From Clostridium sp. SM-530-WT-3G (GTDB lineage: Bacteria > Bacillota > Clostridia > Clostridiales > Clostridiaceae), in NCBI RefSeq assembly GCF_012843905.1, contig NZ_JABAGC010000012.1:1-64000 (forward strand): 64,000 bases of DNA, read 5' to 3'. Each line of letters begins with the position of its first letter. Positions within the stretch are counted from its first letter, which is position 1. Shown one piece after another: positions 55,335 to 63,921 of this stretch. A program made the translations under genes and the position numbers. A model generated the notes under the pieces. That model saw only the letters and a program-made list of their open reading frames with translations. It was not told where the DNA came from and did no database searches.

Positions 55335-55337
55335 TTT
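55094..55337. repeat. 244-bp exact repeat, copy in first flagellin
   Basis: The other copy of the repeat at 54217-54460. The copies are direct and 877 bp apart, so unequal recombination could delete one flagellin or make a hybrid. Confidence 0.9.
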
Positions 55338-55339
55338 AT

Positions 55340-55352
55340 ATCACTCCTTGAT
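55340..55352 (-). promoter_or_regulatory. CsrA-type site over the ribosome binding site (first flagellin)
   Basis: ATCAAGGAGTGAT folds as ATCA-AGGAG-TGAT and holds the ribosome binding site. Binding of CsrA here would block translation, as in the B. subtilis hag leader. Confidence 0.6.
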
Positions 55353-55359
55353 TTATTTT

Positions 55360-55375
55360 TAGACTTCCTTGTCTA
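55360..55375 (-). promoter_or_regulatory. Upstream CsrA-type hairpin (first flagellin)
   Basis: TAGACAAGGAAGTCTA, a 5-bp stem with GGA in the loop, lies 7 nt upstream of the second site. The double-site layout matches that of known CsrA-controlled flagellin leaders. Confidence 0.6.
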
Positions 55376-55393
55376 TTTTAACCTTCTTTATAT

Positions 55394-55420
55394 TTATCGT
55401 TAAATTATCTATTAACTTTA
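55394..55420 (-). promoter_or_regulatory. Sigma-28-like promoter of the tandem flagellins
   Basis: On the minus strand, TAAA (55417-55420), a 15-nt spacer and AACGATAA (55394-55401; 6 of 8 against GCCGATAA). The predicted start at about 55387 leaves a 53-nt leader holding both CsrA-type hairpins. Confidence 0.65.
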
Positions 55421-55451
55421 TATTTTTTTAAATATTTATATAAATACAAAA

Positions 55452-55631
55452 CTATACTTTAGCATCTAAATGTATGCCTTTATCAGGTTCTACTGACATA
55501 TTACTCATCATATCATTTACAACATTTGATATCTGCTTATTCATATTCATTCCCATTTTTAATACCGACATTTGTACCGCTGAAGCTAATGACGCATTAC
55601 TCATACTCATCGATAAAGTACCTATATCCAT
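55452..55631 (-). CDS. YjfB-family putative motility protein
   Basis: This 59-residue protein starts MDIGTLSMSMSNASLASAVQ and contains ten methionines, the pattern of the small YjfB motility family (MDI...LSM...Q....V...L). It is amphipathic and has no signal peptide. In the family it often lies with fliD/fliS genes; here it follows the FliT-like gene by 22 nt. GGGAGGTGAGTAA precedes the ATG. The function is unknown; it may be a small exported or chaperone-type flagellar protein. Confidence 0.75.
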   Translation of the reverse strand: MDIGTLSMSMSNASLASAVQMSVLKMGMNMNKQISNVVNDMMSNMSVEPDKGIHLDAKV

Positions 55632-55653
55632 TTACTCACCTCCCCTATTAATT

Positions 55654-55980
55654 TTAAACATTAGCAGAAAAAAAATTACTTCTTCTATTAACTGAATTAT
55701 AACTTTTATTTGCAGCCTTATTCTTAGCTATCTTGTTTATTTTTTCTTTAATTCTTATCATTTTCTCTTTAAGTAATCTCTCAATTTCTTTATCCAAATC
55801 TACTAATCCCATATTGTTATACATCATTCTCTTTTGTTCTTTTGACCAATTCAGATTAAATAATTCTCCAATAAGCTTTTCACGTTTTTCAAACAAGGAG
55901 ATATCCTCATTATCATTTTTTATTGAATCTATAATCTCAAGATTAACTAATTTATATTTATCAAAAAGTTCATTATTCAT
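55654..55980 (-). CDS. FliT-like flagellar chaperone (weak)
   Basis: This 108-residue charged helical protein lies between fliD and the yjfB-like gene. The pattern (three helices, with EKREKLIGELFNLNWSKEQKRMM and DKEIERLLKEKMIRIKEKINKIAKNK) and the place directly after fliD match FliT-type chaperones, which bind FliD before export. Sequence similarity to well-studied FliT is too low for a firm call. The ATG lies 2 nt after the fliD stop codon, so the two are probably translationally coupled. Confidence 0.6.
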   Translation of the reverse strand: MNNELFDKYKLVNLEIIDSIKNDNEDISLFEKREKLIGELFNLNWSKEQKRMMYNNMGLVDLDKEIERLLKEKMIRIKEKINKIAKNKAANKSYNSVNRRSNFFSANV

Positions 55981-55982
55981 AT

Positions 55983-58001
55983 CTATGCTCCAAACATTGA
56001 TTGTAGCGATAATTGTTGAGAAGCGAGATTACTCATCATTTTTTCAAGCGTAGCATACTTTGAATATAAAGCCTGCTCTCTTTTAGTAAAATCTCTTTCC
56101 ATATCCTTTATTTTTTTTTCATAATCTGATATACTTTTAGTTAATTCATTATTTGAGAATGTTGCAGTTCCTTGTAATCCTACTTTTTTAGCCAATGGTG
56201 ACGAACTACTTTTAAACTCACTATATAATATATCCTTTAATTTATTTAAAATACCTGTTTGATTTTTTTCTTCATTATACTTTTTTACCTTTGCTGGATC
56301 ATTTTTTTCATCTTCTGAAAGTGCTTTCGGCGCTGATTTTGTAAATAAATTCATTACTTCCTCAACATTATCCTCCAACGCTTTTGTTAATTTATCTTCA
56401 TCAATAGAAAACGTACCATTTTTAGTGCCTGAATAATCCTTTACAGGAACAATCCCTATCTTTTCAAGATTTAATCCACTATCATTCATAAGTGTCCTCA
56501 TTGATTGTTTTAATGAATCAGCTATTCTTGTTAAATTAGAATCCTTATATAATTGACCTTGTTGAACTTTTTCATTCCAAAGCTTAATTTCATTTTCAGA
56601 CATTTCTTTCTTTTGATCTGCTGTAAGAGGAGAATAATTTCTATTAGGCCTTGTTGAAGTAACAGTATTTAGTTTTTCTATCAAAGTATTATAATCATTA
56701 ATAAATTTTACTATATTATCCTTAAGTTCTGTAACATCATTTTTTCCAGTTATTTTAGCTTCACCATCTATTTCTCCGCTAAATGTAAATGTAACTCCAT
56801 CTAATGTTACTGTATTAGATGTACCTTTATGTTCATATTCTTCTCCAGTATTTTCATCTTTAATTACTATAGTTGAATCTTTACCATTATTATATGTTTT
56901 TCCCTTGTCATCACCTATTTTTACATCAACCACACCGGTTGATCCTATTGTTTTTGATGTTAAAATTATATTATCCCCATTTATTTCAGCATTTACACCT
57001 GATTCCTCAAGCAATTTCTTTAACTCTTCATCTGTCACCTTTTCAGGTATATTAACATTTTTGCCGTTAACAACTATATTGCCTGATCCTAAATCATTTT
57101 TTGTAAATGCTACCTTTGAAGGTGTACCTTCTCTTCCATTTGTAAAAGTAGCACTTATATTATCAACTTTTATTTGAGGATCATTTTCACTTTTAGTACT
57201 ACTACTAGTAATCTTTAAGTTCCCATTAACATCTTTTTCTATAGTTGCTTCAAACCCCCTCTTTTTCAACTCTTCTACAAAACTTCCTATAAGTAAATCA
57301 TCATTTGTTGTATCTAGTGTTATATCACTACCACCAATTGATATTTTTCCTCCATTTTTTTTTATATTTTCTAATGATATTCCTGTAATAGTAGCAGCTA
57401 AAGGATCTTGCCCTAGTTCCTTATTTAATGACTTCCATCCACCTCCAACATAAAACTTTCCACTTGACCCTTTTTCATTAGCCTCTAAAACTAATGCTGG
57501 TTTCCCAACTGATCCTGCAACTTCACTAAATGTAGCAGTTACATTAATTCCTTTATCTTTTAATTGTTTGTTTAAGTTTTCTTCCATTTTTCTTGAAGTT
57601 GATCCACTTAATGTAAATTCCTCTCCATTAATAACTACCTTACCACCTTCTTCAACTCCATCTTTTATTACTGCTTTTGCTGCCGTAGCAGCATTACCTG
57701 TAATAGTATAATTGCTCAATTTCGCTTCATTACTAGAAGTAACTTTTACTGAATCCGTACTTGATGTAAATTTAACTGCTTTATAATTACTTGGCTTTAA
57801 TAAACTATCACTCTTAGTTATATCAAAATATTTATCATAAAACTTTGATGCATCAGACATCACATCTCTATATAACTGCTGCTTAATCTCTACAATATCC
57901 TTCTTTTGAGTCTTTTGATCTATTTTAATTCTATATGCTTTCATTGTACTTGATACAATTTCATCCATATCAAGACCAGTAGCAAGACCTGTTATTCTCA
58001 T
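55983..58001 (-). CDS. fliD: Flagellar filament cap protein FliD
   Basis: This 672-residue cap protein (HAP2) is on the long side (usual range 450-700). Its N-terminal region MRITGLATGLDMDEIVSSTMKAYRIKIDQ is the conserved FliD start. The C-terminal SDYEKKIKDMERDFTKREQALYSKYATLEKMMSNLASQQ coiled coil is equally typical. Residues about 90-430 hold several repeated beta-type modules (patterns such as GGKISIGGSDITLDTTN and GSGNIVVNGKNVNIP), which form the exposed cap face. It is exported with the help of the FliT-like protein. It follows fliS by 20 nt with AGGAGGAA before its ATG. Confidence 0.94.
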   Translation of the reverse strand: MRITGLATGLDMDEIVSSTMKAYRIKIDQKTQKKDIVEIKQQLYRDVMSDASKFYDKYFDITKSDSLLKPSNYKAVKFTSSTDSVKVTSSNEAKLSNYTITGNAATAAKAVIKDGVEEGGKVVINGEEFTLSGSTSRKMEENLNKQLKDKGINVTATFSEVAGSVGKPALVLEANEKGSSGKFYVGGGWKSLNKELGQDPLAATITGISLENIKKNGGKISIGGSDITLDTTNDDLLIGSFVEELKKRGFEATIEKDVNGNLKITSSSTKSENDPQIKVDNISATFTNGREGTPSKVAFTKNDLGSGNIVVNGKNVNIPEKVTDEELKKLLEESGVNAEINGDNIILTSKTIGSTGVVDVKIGDDKGKTYNNGKDSTIVIKDENTGEEYEHKGTSNTVTLDGVTFTFSGEIDGEAKITGKNDVTELKDNIVKFINDYNTLIEKLNTVTSTRPNRNYSPLTADQKKEMSENEIKLWNEKVQQGQLYKDSNLTRIADSLKQSMRTLMNDSGLNLEKIGIVPVKDYSGTKNGTFSIDEDKLTKALEDNVEEVMNLFTKSAPKALSEDEKNDPAKVKKYNEEKNQTGILNKLKDILYSEFKSSSSPLAKKVGLQGTATFSNNELTKSISDYEKKIKDMERDFTKREQALYSKYATLEKMMSNLASQQLSLQSMFGA

Positions 58002-58021
58002 AAAAATTCCTCCTTTTTTAA

Positions 58022-58396
58022 TTATCTTCTCGCTCTTTTCTCTGCTTCATACCATATATCTCTTACTTCTTCGATAAGAGGAATAATTTCATCCATTATC
58101 TCAGTGCTTTTCTTAATATTTGCTTCAAATAACTTTTGATTTATAAATCCATAAATTTCAAACATATCTTCAGCCCATTGTCCTGCACTTATATCTAAAG
58201 TTGCTCTAAGTTCTGTGAATATATCCTCTGTTTTTATTATATTGTTATGAGCTTTTTGTATATCTTTATCTGCTATTGCTTGTCTCCCTATTTTAGCAAA
58301 TTTAACTGCACCATCTACAAGCATCAATAACAATTGTTCCTTTGATGCAAAATTTACACTATTAGCTTTATAAGCATTATATCCACTTGAATACAT
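58022..58396 (-). CDS. fliS: Flagellin chaperone FliS
   Basis: This 124-residue four-helix protein binds the C-terminal helix of flagellin and delivers it to FlhA. YNAYKANSVNFASKEQLLLMLVDGAVKFAKIGRQAI and NDIQKAHNNIIKTEDIF are standard FliS motifs. In B. subtilis FliS also supports the FliW-CsrA switch. It starts the fliS-fliD-fliT-yjfB group after a 178-nt gap. AGGAGG lies seven bases before the ATG. A CGATAA-like box 16 nt before the ATG lacks a TAAA box at the right distance, so I do not call a promoter. Confidence 0.93.
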   Translation of the reverse strand: MYSSGYNAYKANSVNFASKEQLLLMLVDGAVKFAKIGRQAIADKDIQKAHNNIIKTEDIFTELRATLDISAGQWAEDMFEIYGFINQKLFEANIKKSTEIMDEIIPLIEEVRDIWYEAEKRARR

Positions 58397-58574
58397 AACT
58401 TATCCTCCTATTTATCGTATATATAATTTTTACTATATTTAATCCCAACGTAACTCTCTATTTTAATTCAGCCTTTATTCATCTCTTCTATTTATAATTC
58501 TCAAATTAATACTTAACATTTCAATATTAATTCTTTAGTTGTAGCAACAATAAATCTTAACCAACACTAAAAAA
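58397..58574 (-). other. Intergenic stretch before fliS
   Basis: A 178-nt AT-rich gap between flaG and fliS. A possible sigma-A type pair, TTGGGA with TATATA at 17 nt (minus strand), lies just before fliS but would leave a very short leader. No terminator is clear. Confidence 0.3.
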
Positions 58575-58958
58575 CTAAGCTTTTTTATCAAGCAATCCAA
58601 ATTGCTTACACATACTTGCAACCATATCTAATATCTTTTTAGGAGGAACTTCAAGAATTACCTCTTTCGTTGCATCATCTATTATTTTTATCATAACAGT
58701 ACCAAAGTCTTCATGAACCGAATACTCTGCATGTACCGATTCATCTTCCAAAAATCTATTTAACTTATTCAAAGACTTATCTAGTTCTTTTTTATTAAAT
58801 TGATTATCATCATTCCATTGTTTATCAAATTGATTATTACTGCTATCTTTAGAATATTCTTTAGTACTCGTTTCTATTTTTATACTTTCATTAGACATAT
58901 TATTTATATAATGTTCAGCATTATTATAAACCGATGAATCAATGTACATAAATCCCAC
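58575..58958 (-). CDS. flaG: FlaG-family protein
   Basis: This 127-residue protein has a variable, asparagine-rich N-terminal half. The conserved FlaG end begins RFLEDESVHAEYSVHEDFGTVMIKIIDDATKEVILEVPPKKILDM. FlaG is linked to filament length control in other bacteria, but its exact role is unclear. It follows csrA by only 3 nt and precedes a 178-nt gap, so it is the end of the flgK-flgL-fliW-csrA-flaG group. Confidence 0.88.
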   Translation of the reverse strand: MGFMYIDSSVYNNAEHYINNMSNESIKIETSTKEYSKDSSNNQFDKQWNDDNQFNKKELDKSLNKLNRFLEDESVHAEYSVHEDFGTVMIKIIDDATKEVILEVPPKKILDMVASMCKQFGLLDKKA

Positions 58959-58961
58959 CCC

Positions 58962-59177
58962 TTATCTTTTAATAGTTTTTAGAATATCCACATTTATATT
59001 CATAGCTGCTTTATTTTCATTTTTAACTTCTTCATAAAGCTCTTTTCTTAAAATACTCATTTCCTTTGGTGCATTAATTCCAAGTTTAACGCTTCCATCT
59101 TCCAATTTAGACACTGTAATTTCTATATTGTCGCCAATCATTATAGACTGGCCTTTTTTTCTTGTAATAATTAACAT
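58962..59177 (-). CDS. csrA: RNA-binding regulator CsrA
   Basis: This 71-residue homodimeric RNA-binding protein starts [20 protein letters not shown] and has the family's usual beta-strand pattern. It is expected to bind GGA-containing hairpins in the flagellin leaders at 54463-54499 and 55340-55375 and to block translation there. Its antagonist FliW is encoded 4 nt upstream. The pairing of csrA with fliW at a flagellar locus is the Firmicutes arrangement (as in B. subtilis), not the gamma-proteobacterial one. Confidence 0.95.
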   Translation of the reverse strand: MLIITRKKGQSIMIGDNIEITVSKLEDGSVKLGINAPKEMSILRKELYEEVKNENKAAMNINVDILKTIKR

Positions 59178-59181
59178 ATCA

Positions 59182-59607
59182 TCACTCCCTCATTAAAGGA
59201 TGCTTTATTTGATATTTCTCTTTATCTAATATTATTTGTTCCCCTAACTTATTAGAAATATTAATGATTATAGGCGCCTTTAGATTTGTAGTTATTTTAC
59301 TCACATTAGAATTTAATGTTACTGTTGTAAAAATCGTAACATCTTCTTGATTTTTTATGTCTAGTCTTTCTATCAAATCTTCCTTTAAATCAAATTCATA
59401 CTGATTATAAAAATCAAAAGGACATGCTAATATAAATCCTATATCTTCATCCTCTATAGATTGAAGAAGATAGAATGGCTCATATTGTTCAAGTTTAACA
59501 AGTAAGAATTTTTTCAAATCTTCTAATCCTAAAATTCCTTTTTCAAACGTAATTATATCCTTATGTTCATATTCAATTTCCCCATGTATCTTTGATACTA
59601 ATACCAT
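59182..59607 (-). CDS. fliW: Flagellar assembly factor FliW
   Basis: This 141-residue beta-barrel-like protein binds either flagellin or CsrA. The motifs [26 protein letters not shown] and [13 protein letters not shown] are typical of FliW. When flagellin piles up inside the cell, it takes FliW away and frees CsrA, which then shuts off flagellin translation. It lies 17 nt after flgL and 4 nt before csrA. Together with the hairpin pairs found in the flagellin leaders, all three parts of the switch are in this window. Confidence 0.94.
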   Translation of the reverse strand: MVLVSKIHGEIEYEHKDIITFEKGILGLEDLKKFLLVKLEQYEPFYLLQSIEDEDIGFILACPFDFYNQYEFDLKEDLIERLDIKNQEDVTIFTTVTLNSNVSKITTNLKAPIIINISNKLGEQIILDKEKYQIKHPLMRE

Positions 59608-59623
59608 AATTTCAACTCCTTAT

Positions 59624-61972
59624 TTAAAGATAGTTTAATATAGTAGATGGTAATATCTTAGCGCTTGTTTGCAATGATGCCATATATATTGTCTGCATAA
59701 CTGCATATTCCATCATTTTCTCAGTAAAATCAATATCTTCAGTTTTAGATAAAATATCTGTCATATTTAAATTTTCCTGTTCATTCTTTGCTTCAGCACT
59801 TTCCATTCTATTAGTCATAGCACCTACTTTTGATCTATTTTCAAGAATATTAGATATTATTGCATCAACCTTTTTTAATCCTTCATTAGTAATCTTTGAC
59901 ACATCTCCATCTTCACTTAAATTAGATATTATTAGATTAATCGTATCTACCAAGTTGACTTTTTCCCCACTCTTAATATCTGTAAATTCCATGATATCTA
60001 CAGCATTTACATTATAATCTATAAATACTCCCTGAGATACTTCTACTTTTAAATCTCCATCTATCTGTAATAATTGTGCTACATCACTATTTTTTAATAT
60101 TTTATCAATTTGACTTTTTCTATCTTCAGTAGTCTCTGTATTATTTAACTCATTTCTTAATTCTCTAATATCATCTAAGCTTAATGATTTATTTTGCTCA
60201 ACTTTATCAAATGTAAGGTTTTTATTAGAATCAATATAAATCTCTTTATCAGCTGGTATTTCATCATTCTTAGATGTTTCTAATGTAGTTACATTTCCAT
60301 TTACATCAGTGTATAGAGAATCCCCTCTGTTAAGTAAAGTATTATCAATACCGTTAATTGTTTTCTGAGTAGTAACATTTCCATCAGCATCTCTATATAT
60401 TGCAGTATCTGATGATAGTAGTTTATCTGTTTTAGCTGTAGTTACATTTCCATCCGTATCTATATATAATGGTTCATCAGTTTTAATCAATGTATTTGGA
60501 GATGTAGACGATATAGTTATGTTTTTATCTTTATCTAAATATAACTTATCTGATAATATCATCGGAGTATTTTGCTTTATAATATTACCTTCGGAATCTT
60601 TCTCTATTCCATCATTAGAGGTTATCTTTCCATTCTCATCTATAAATAATTTACTTCCAGAATTAATTTTTGTTCCATCAGTAGGCATAGTTTCTTTATA
60701 TTTTAATGCATTAACATTTCCATCAACATCAAAATATAATGTATCACTAAGCACAACAGCCTTATTTCCATCAACCTTCGTTGTAATAGTACCATTTAAA
60801 TCAACATATAATTCAGTGTTATTTGGTAAAATAGTATTATTTACTATTGTTCCATTTGCATCTTTATAAGTCGCTTGATTTGTTATTTCTCCATTTTTAT
60901 TTAAATATAATTGATCACTTGAATTAAATTTCTTATTTATAGTTTCCTTATCAGCAACTATATCACCATTTAAATTTTCATATAAAGCGTCTCCCCAATT
61001 TATCATTTTATCTCCTGGCGAGATTGTATTAATAGTAGCAGTCTTTGCCTTTATTTTTCCATCAGCCGTACGATATATAGGATCATCTGTACTTATAGGT
61101 TGATTATCTATAGATGAGCCTTCACTTCTTTTTTGTGTAGTTACATATCCATCAGGTGTTACGTAATATAATGTATTACTTGTATCCATAAGCTTATTTT
61201 CAGTTTTAGCTTGTGTCGTAATATTGTTTTTTGCATCTACATATAAATTATCTATTAATGCAATAGACTTTCCATTTACATCAGTTGTTATCTTTCCTTC
61301 TGAATTCATATATAAAGACTCACTAGATATTATAGCTGTATTACTATTACCCTTTTCATCTGTAGATGATGTTGTAATCTGTCCATTTGCATCTAAATAA
61401 AGTTTATCATCTTTGCCTAGTTCCTTATTATTAGTAGTCGGCTCATTCACTACCTCTCCAGCAGCATTTAAATAAACATCAATAGGATTACCATCTTTAT
61501 TGGCATACTTAATATTCCCACTTGCATCTACAATTAAAGGCTTGCTTGTACTCTTTGTCCCACCAAAAATATAGGCCCCGTCAAAATTAGTATTTAATAT
61601 CTGACACAACTGATTATTAAGTTCTTTAATTTCATCTTGAATAGCTTTCTTTTCATCTGCTCCATAAGCTCCATTCCCAGCTGTAACCATCAATTCTCTC
61701 ATTCTTGAAAATACATTGCTTATTTGATTTAATGCAGTATCTGTTGTATCAAGCCAGTTTGTAACATCCTTAATATTTTCATTGTATTGCTTATTTGCAT
61801 TTATTTCTGTGTATAACTGCATAGCTCTTGATGCTTTATATGGATCATCTGATACTTTACTTATTTCTTTACCTGAAGATAGCTGATTCTGTAACTTCTG
61901 CATATTATTTAGATTTCTATTTGTGTTAGTCATATAATTTGAAACTAACATTCCATTTGTTATCCTTGTCAT
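59624..61972 (-). CDS. flgL: Hook-filament junction protein FlgL with large repeat insert
   Basis: This is a junction protein of 782 residues (from ATG 61972, with GAGG eight bases upstream), more than twice the usual ~300. The N-terminal end (MTRITNGMLVSNYMTNTNRN, SSGKEISKVSDDPYKASRAMQL) and the C-terminal end (DFTEKMMEYAVMQTIYMASLQTSAKIL) are normal FlgL. Between about residues 166 and 588 there are about 16 degenerate units of 23-35 residues with the core [LI]Y.D.[DN]G[NK][IV]TT. They probably form a surface domain on the junction. It lies between flgK and fliW. There is no frameshift, and the repeats keep the frame. Confidence 0.93.
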   Translation of the reverse strand: MTRITNGMLVSNYMTNTNRNLNNMQKLQNQLSSGKEISKVSDDPYKASRAMQLYTEINANKQYNENIKDVTNWLDTTDTALNQISNVFSRMRELMVTAGNGAYGADEKKAIQDEIKELNNQLCQILNTNFDGAYIFGGTKSTSKPLIVDASGNIKYANKDGNPIDVYLNAAGEVVNEPTTNNKELGKDDKLYLDANGQITTSSTDEKGNSNTAIISSESLYMNSEGKITTDVNGKSIALIDNLYVDAKNNITTQAKTENKLMDTSNTLYYVTPDGYVTTQKRSEGSSIDNQPISTDDPIYRTADGKIKAKTATINTISPGDKMINWGDALYENLNGDIVADKETINKKFNSSDQLYLNKNGEITNQATYKDANGTIVNNTILPNNTELYVDLNGTITTKVDGNKAVVLSDTLYFDVDGNVNALKYKETMPTDGTKINSGSKLFIDENGKITSNDGIEKDSEGNIIKQNTPMILSDKLYLDKDKNITISSTSPNTLIKTDEPLYIDTDGNVTTAKTDKLLSSDTAIYRDADGNVTTQKTINGIDNTLLNRGDSLYTDVNGNVTTLETSKNDEIPADKEIYIDSNKNLTFDKVEQNKSLSLDDIRELRNELNNTETTEDRKSQIDKILKNSDVAQLLQIDGDLKVEVSQGVFIDYNVNAVDIMEFTDIKSGEKVNLVDTINLIISNLSEDGDVSKITNEGLKKVDAIISNILENRSKVGAMTNRMESAEAKNEQENLNMTDILSKTEDIDFTEKMMEYAVMQTIYMASLQTSAKILPSTILNYL
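60209..61477 (-). repeat. About 16 degenerate repeats inside flgL
   Basis: The repeat cores begin about every 24-35 codons. Examples: LYLDANGQITT, LYMNSEGKITT, LYVDAKNNITT, LYVDLNGTITT, LYFDVDGNVNA, LYIDTDGNVTT, IYRDADGNVTT, LYTDVNGNVTT. The DNA copies have diverged, which argues for an old array under protein-level selection rather than a recent expansion. Confidence 0.85.
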
Positions 61973-62042
61973 AAATTCCACCTCTTTTGTTTTATAGAAT
62001 CACTCAAATATTATTTCAAAGCTTTTCTTATAGTTAATACGT

Positions 62043-63863
62043 TTATCTCATTAATCCATTTATTACAACATCTAAAAGTTGATCAATAGTTGATATCATT
62101 TTGGCATTTGCCTGGTATGCATGTTGGAATGTTATCATATTTACCATTTCTTCATCTAATGAAACTCCTGATACAGACATTCTTTGTAATTCTAAATTTT
62201 TAAGTATTACTTCACTCTGATTAGCAACTCTTCTTTCTGCTTCTTGAGCTTTTGTACCAATCTGACTCACCATATCTTTATAATAATTATGTACTGTTTT
62301 TCCATCTTTACTTCCTACAATCCCTATTCCATTTTGATCTAGACTTATCTTAGATTTCTCAAAAAATTCTTTTCTATCTAATGACTTCACACTAGTTATA
62401 TCTGAAATATCAATCTTAGTAGTTAATAAATTAGCAATTGCCTGTGCTCTTTCCCCATTTCTTTCACCAGATTCATTAGTAGCACCACAATTTAATTTTG
62501 TCACATCATTAAGTATATTTATATTTACAGTAATATTCTTTGCATTTATTCCCTCATCTGTAGATGACTTATCACCAGCAACAAAAATACACTCATATGG
62601 CTTACCATTAGAATCAACCAATTCTTTACCATTTTCAATACTTCCTGTCTGTATTGCATTTACTGAATATGCAAGTGAAGCCGCCATTTTATCTAAATCA
62701 TCCATATATCCTTTCATCAAATTTTGAACCAACTGATTTCCAGCTACTTCACCTTTGATTACTTTAGGATCTACACTATTCACTTTTTCATCGCGTTCAT
62801 ACATTTTAAATATTAATTTATTTAAATCATCAGAAGTCATTGCATCACTATTTGTTTTATCTAGTTTTTCCACTATTCCTTCTTGATTTGCAATAAGTAT
62901 TCTGTTTTGTTCTAAATTTAATTTTAATGTATTTAATTCATCTTCTGTTCCTTGAATTGTAATCTTTTGTGGTTCAGCATTAGAATCTCCTAAAGGATAA
63001 TATTCTACAACTAAACTAGTTTTATCTTCTGTATTATCGTCTTTAACTGCATATTGAACACCTTTAACATAAGAAAATCTTGAATATTCAGTATTAGGAT
63101 CTGAATTCACAAGATTATTCATATCAGTTCCTGTAGCTGGGAAATTCTCAATTTTTAAATCTATTGTTTGTCTATCTTTATTTTTTATTTCTATACCAAA
63201 TTTAGATGATAATTGATCTAATAAATTATCTCTTCTATCTAATAAGTCATTTGGAGTTTGCCCTACTGCACATACTCTAGAAATCTGTTGATTAAGTTCA
63301 TTTATCTGATTAAGAATACTATTAATATCTGTTACATTTTGCTGTAGTAACTCTTGTGCATCAGATACTTTTTTTTCAAGCTGGCTATATGCATCATTTA
63401 ATGAACTTGCTAAAGCTGCTGCCTTTTGTAGCGCTACAGTTCTTGCCGAACTCTTTTCAGGTGTTTTTGCTAATTCCTGAAATGCCGCATAAAATTCACT
63501 AAATTGATTTTGTATTCCAGTCTCTGATGGTTCTCCAAATATGTCTTCAACTTGTGAAAGAAACTCACTTGTTAATTGATAATTTCCTAGTTTACTAGTT
63601 TCATTTCTTACTTGATAGTCAATAAAAGAATCTCTTATTCTCTGTATTGTTGTAATATGTGCTCCTGTACCAATCTGTCCCGGACCAGCACTATCAAATT
63701 TAGATGTCCCACCAAAAGGTCTTGTTGTTTCAATAACAGCTCTTTGTCTAGAATATCCTGTTGTATTAGCATTAGCTATATTATGTGAAGTTGTATTAAG
63801 CGCACCCTGATGTACATTCATCCCTCTTTTTGCTACTGTAAAAGTATCAAATAATCCTGCCAT
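62043..63863 (-). CDS. flgK: Hook-filament junction protein FlgK
   Basis: This 606-residue hook-associated protein HAP1 has a length within the normal range. The N-terminal MAGLFDTFTVAKRGMNVHQGALNTTSHNIANANTTGYSRQR and the C-terminal GVSLDEEMVNMITFQHAYQANAKMISTIDQLLDVVINGLMR are the conserved D0 ends. The GQIGTGAHITTIQRIRDSFIDYQVRNE segment is typical. It connects the hook to FlgL. It is followed by flgL after 70 nt and preceded by the partial flgN-like gene. Confidence 0.95.
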   Translation of the reverse strand: MAGLFDTFTVAKRGMNVHQGALNTTSHNIANANTTGYSRQRAVIETTRPFGGTSKFDSAGPGQIGTGAHITTIQRIRDSFIDYQVRNETSKLGNYQLTSEFLSQVEDIFGEPSETGIQNQFSEFYAAFQELAKTPEKSSARTVALQKAAALASSLNDAYSQLEKKVSDAQELLQQNVTDINSILNQINELNQQISRVCAVGQTPNDLLDRRDNLLDQLSSKFGIEIKNKDRQTIDLKIENFPATGTDMNNLVNSDPNTEYSRFSYVKGVQYAVKDDNTEDKTSLVVEYYPLGDSNAEPQKITIQGTEDELNTLKLNLEQNRILIANQEGIVEKLDKTNSDAMTSDDLNKLIFKMYERDEKVNSVDPKVIKGEVAGNQLVQNLMKGYMDDLDKMAASLAYSVNAIQTGSIENGKELVDSNGKPYECIFVAGDKSSTDEGINAKNITVNINILNDVTKLNCGATNESGERNGERAQAIANLLTTKIDISDITSVKSLDRKEFFEKSKISLDQNGIGIVGSKDGKTVHNYYKDMVSQIGTKAQEAERRVANQSEVILKNLELQRMSVSGVSLDEEMVNMITFQHAYQANAKMISTIDQLLDVVINGLMR

Positions 63864-63921
63864 TCCATTATCCCCACTCTCTATAAATTAAATATAAATT
63901 GAAATTATTAATTTCAATATC

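Noticed and set aside
58397-58440. Sigma-28 promoter directly before fliS
   Set aside because: A TACGATAA box exists, but the nearest TAAA is 18 nt away instead of 15, and the box is so close to the ATG that the mRNA would be almost leaderless.
60209-61477. CRISPR or DNA-level tandem repeat in flgL
   Set aside because: The repeat is at the protein level with diverged DNA and no constant spacing. No CRISPR array is seen anywhere in the window.
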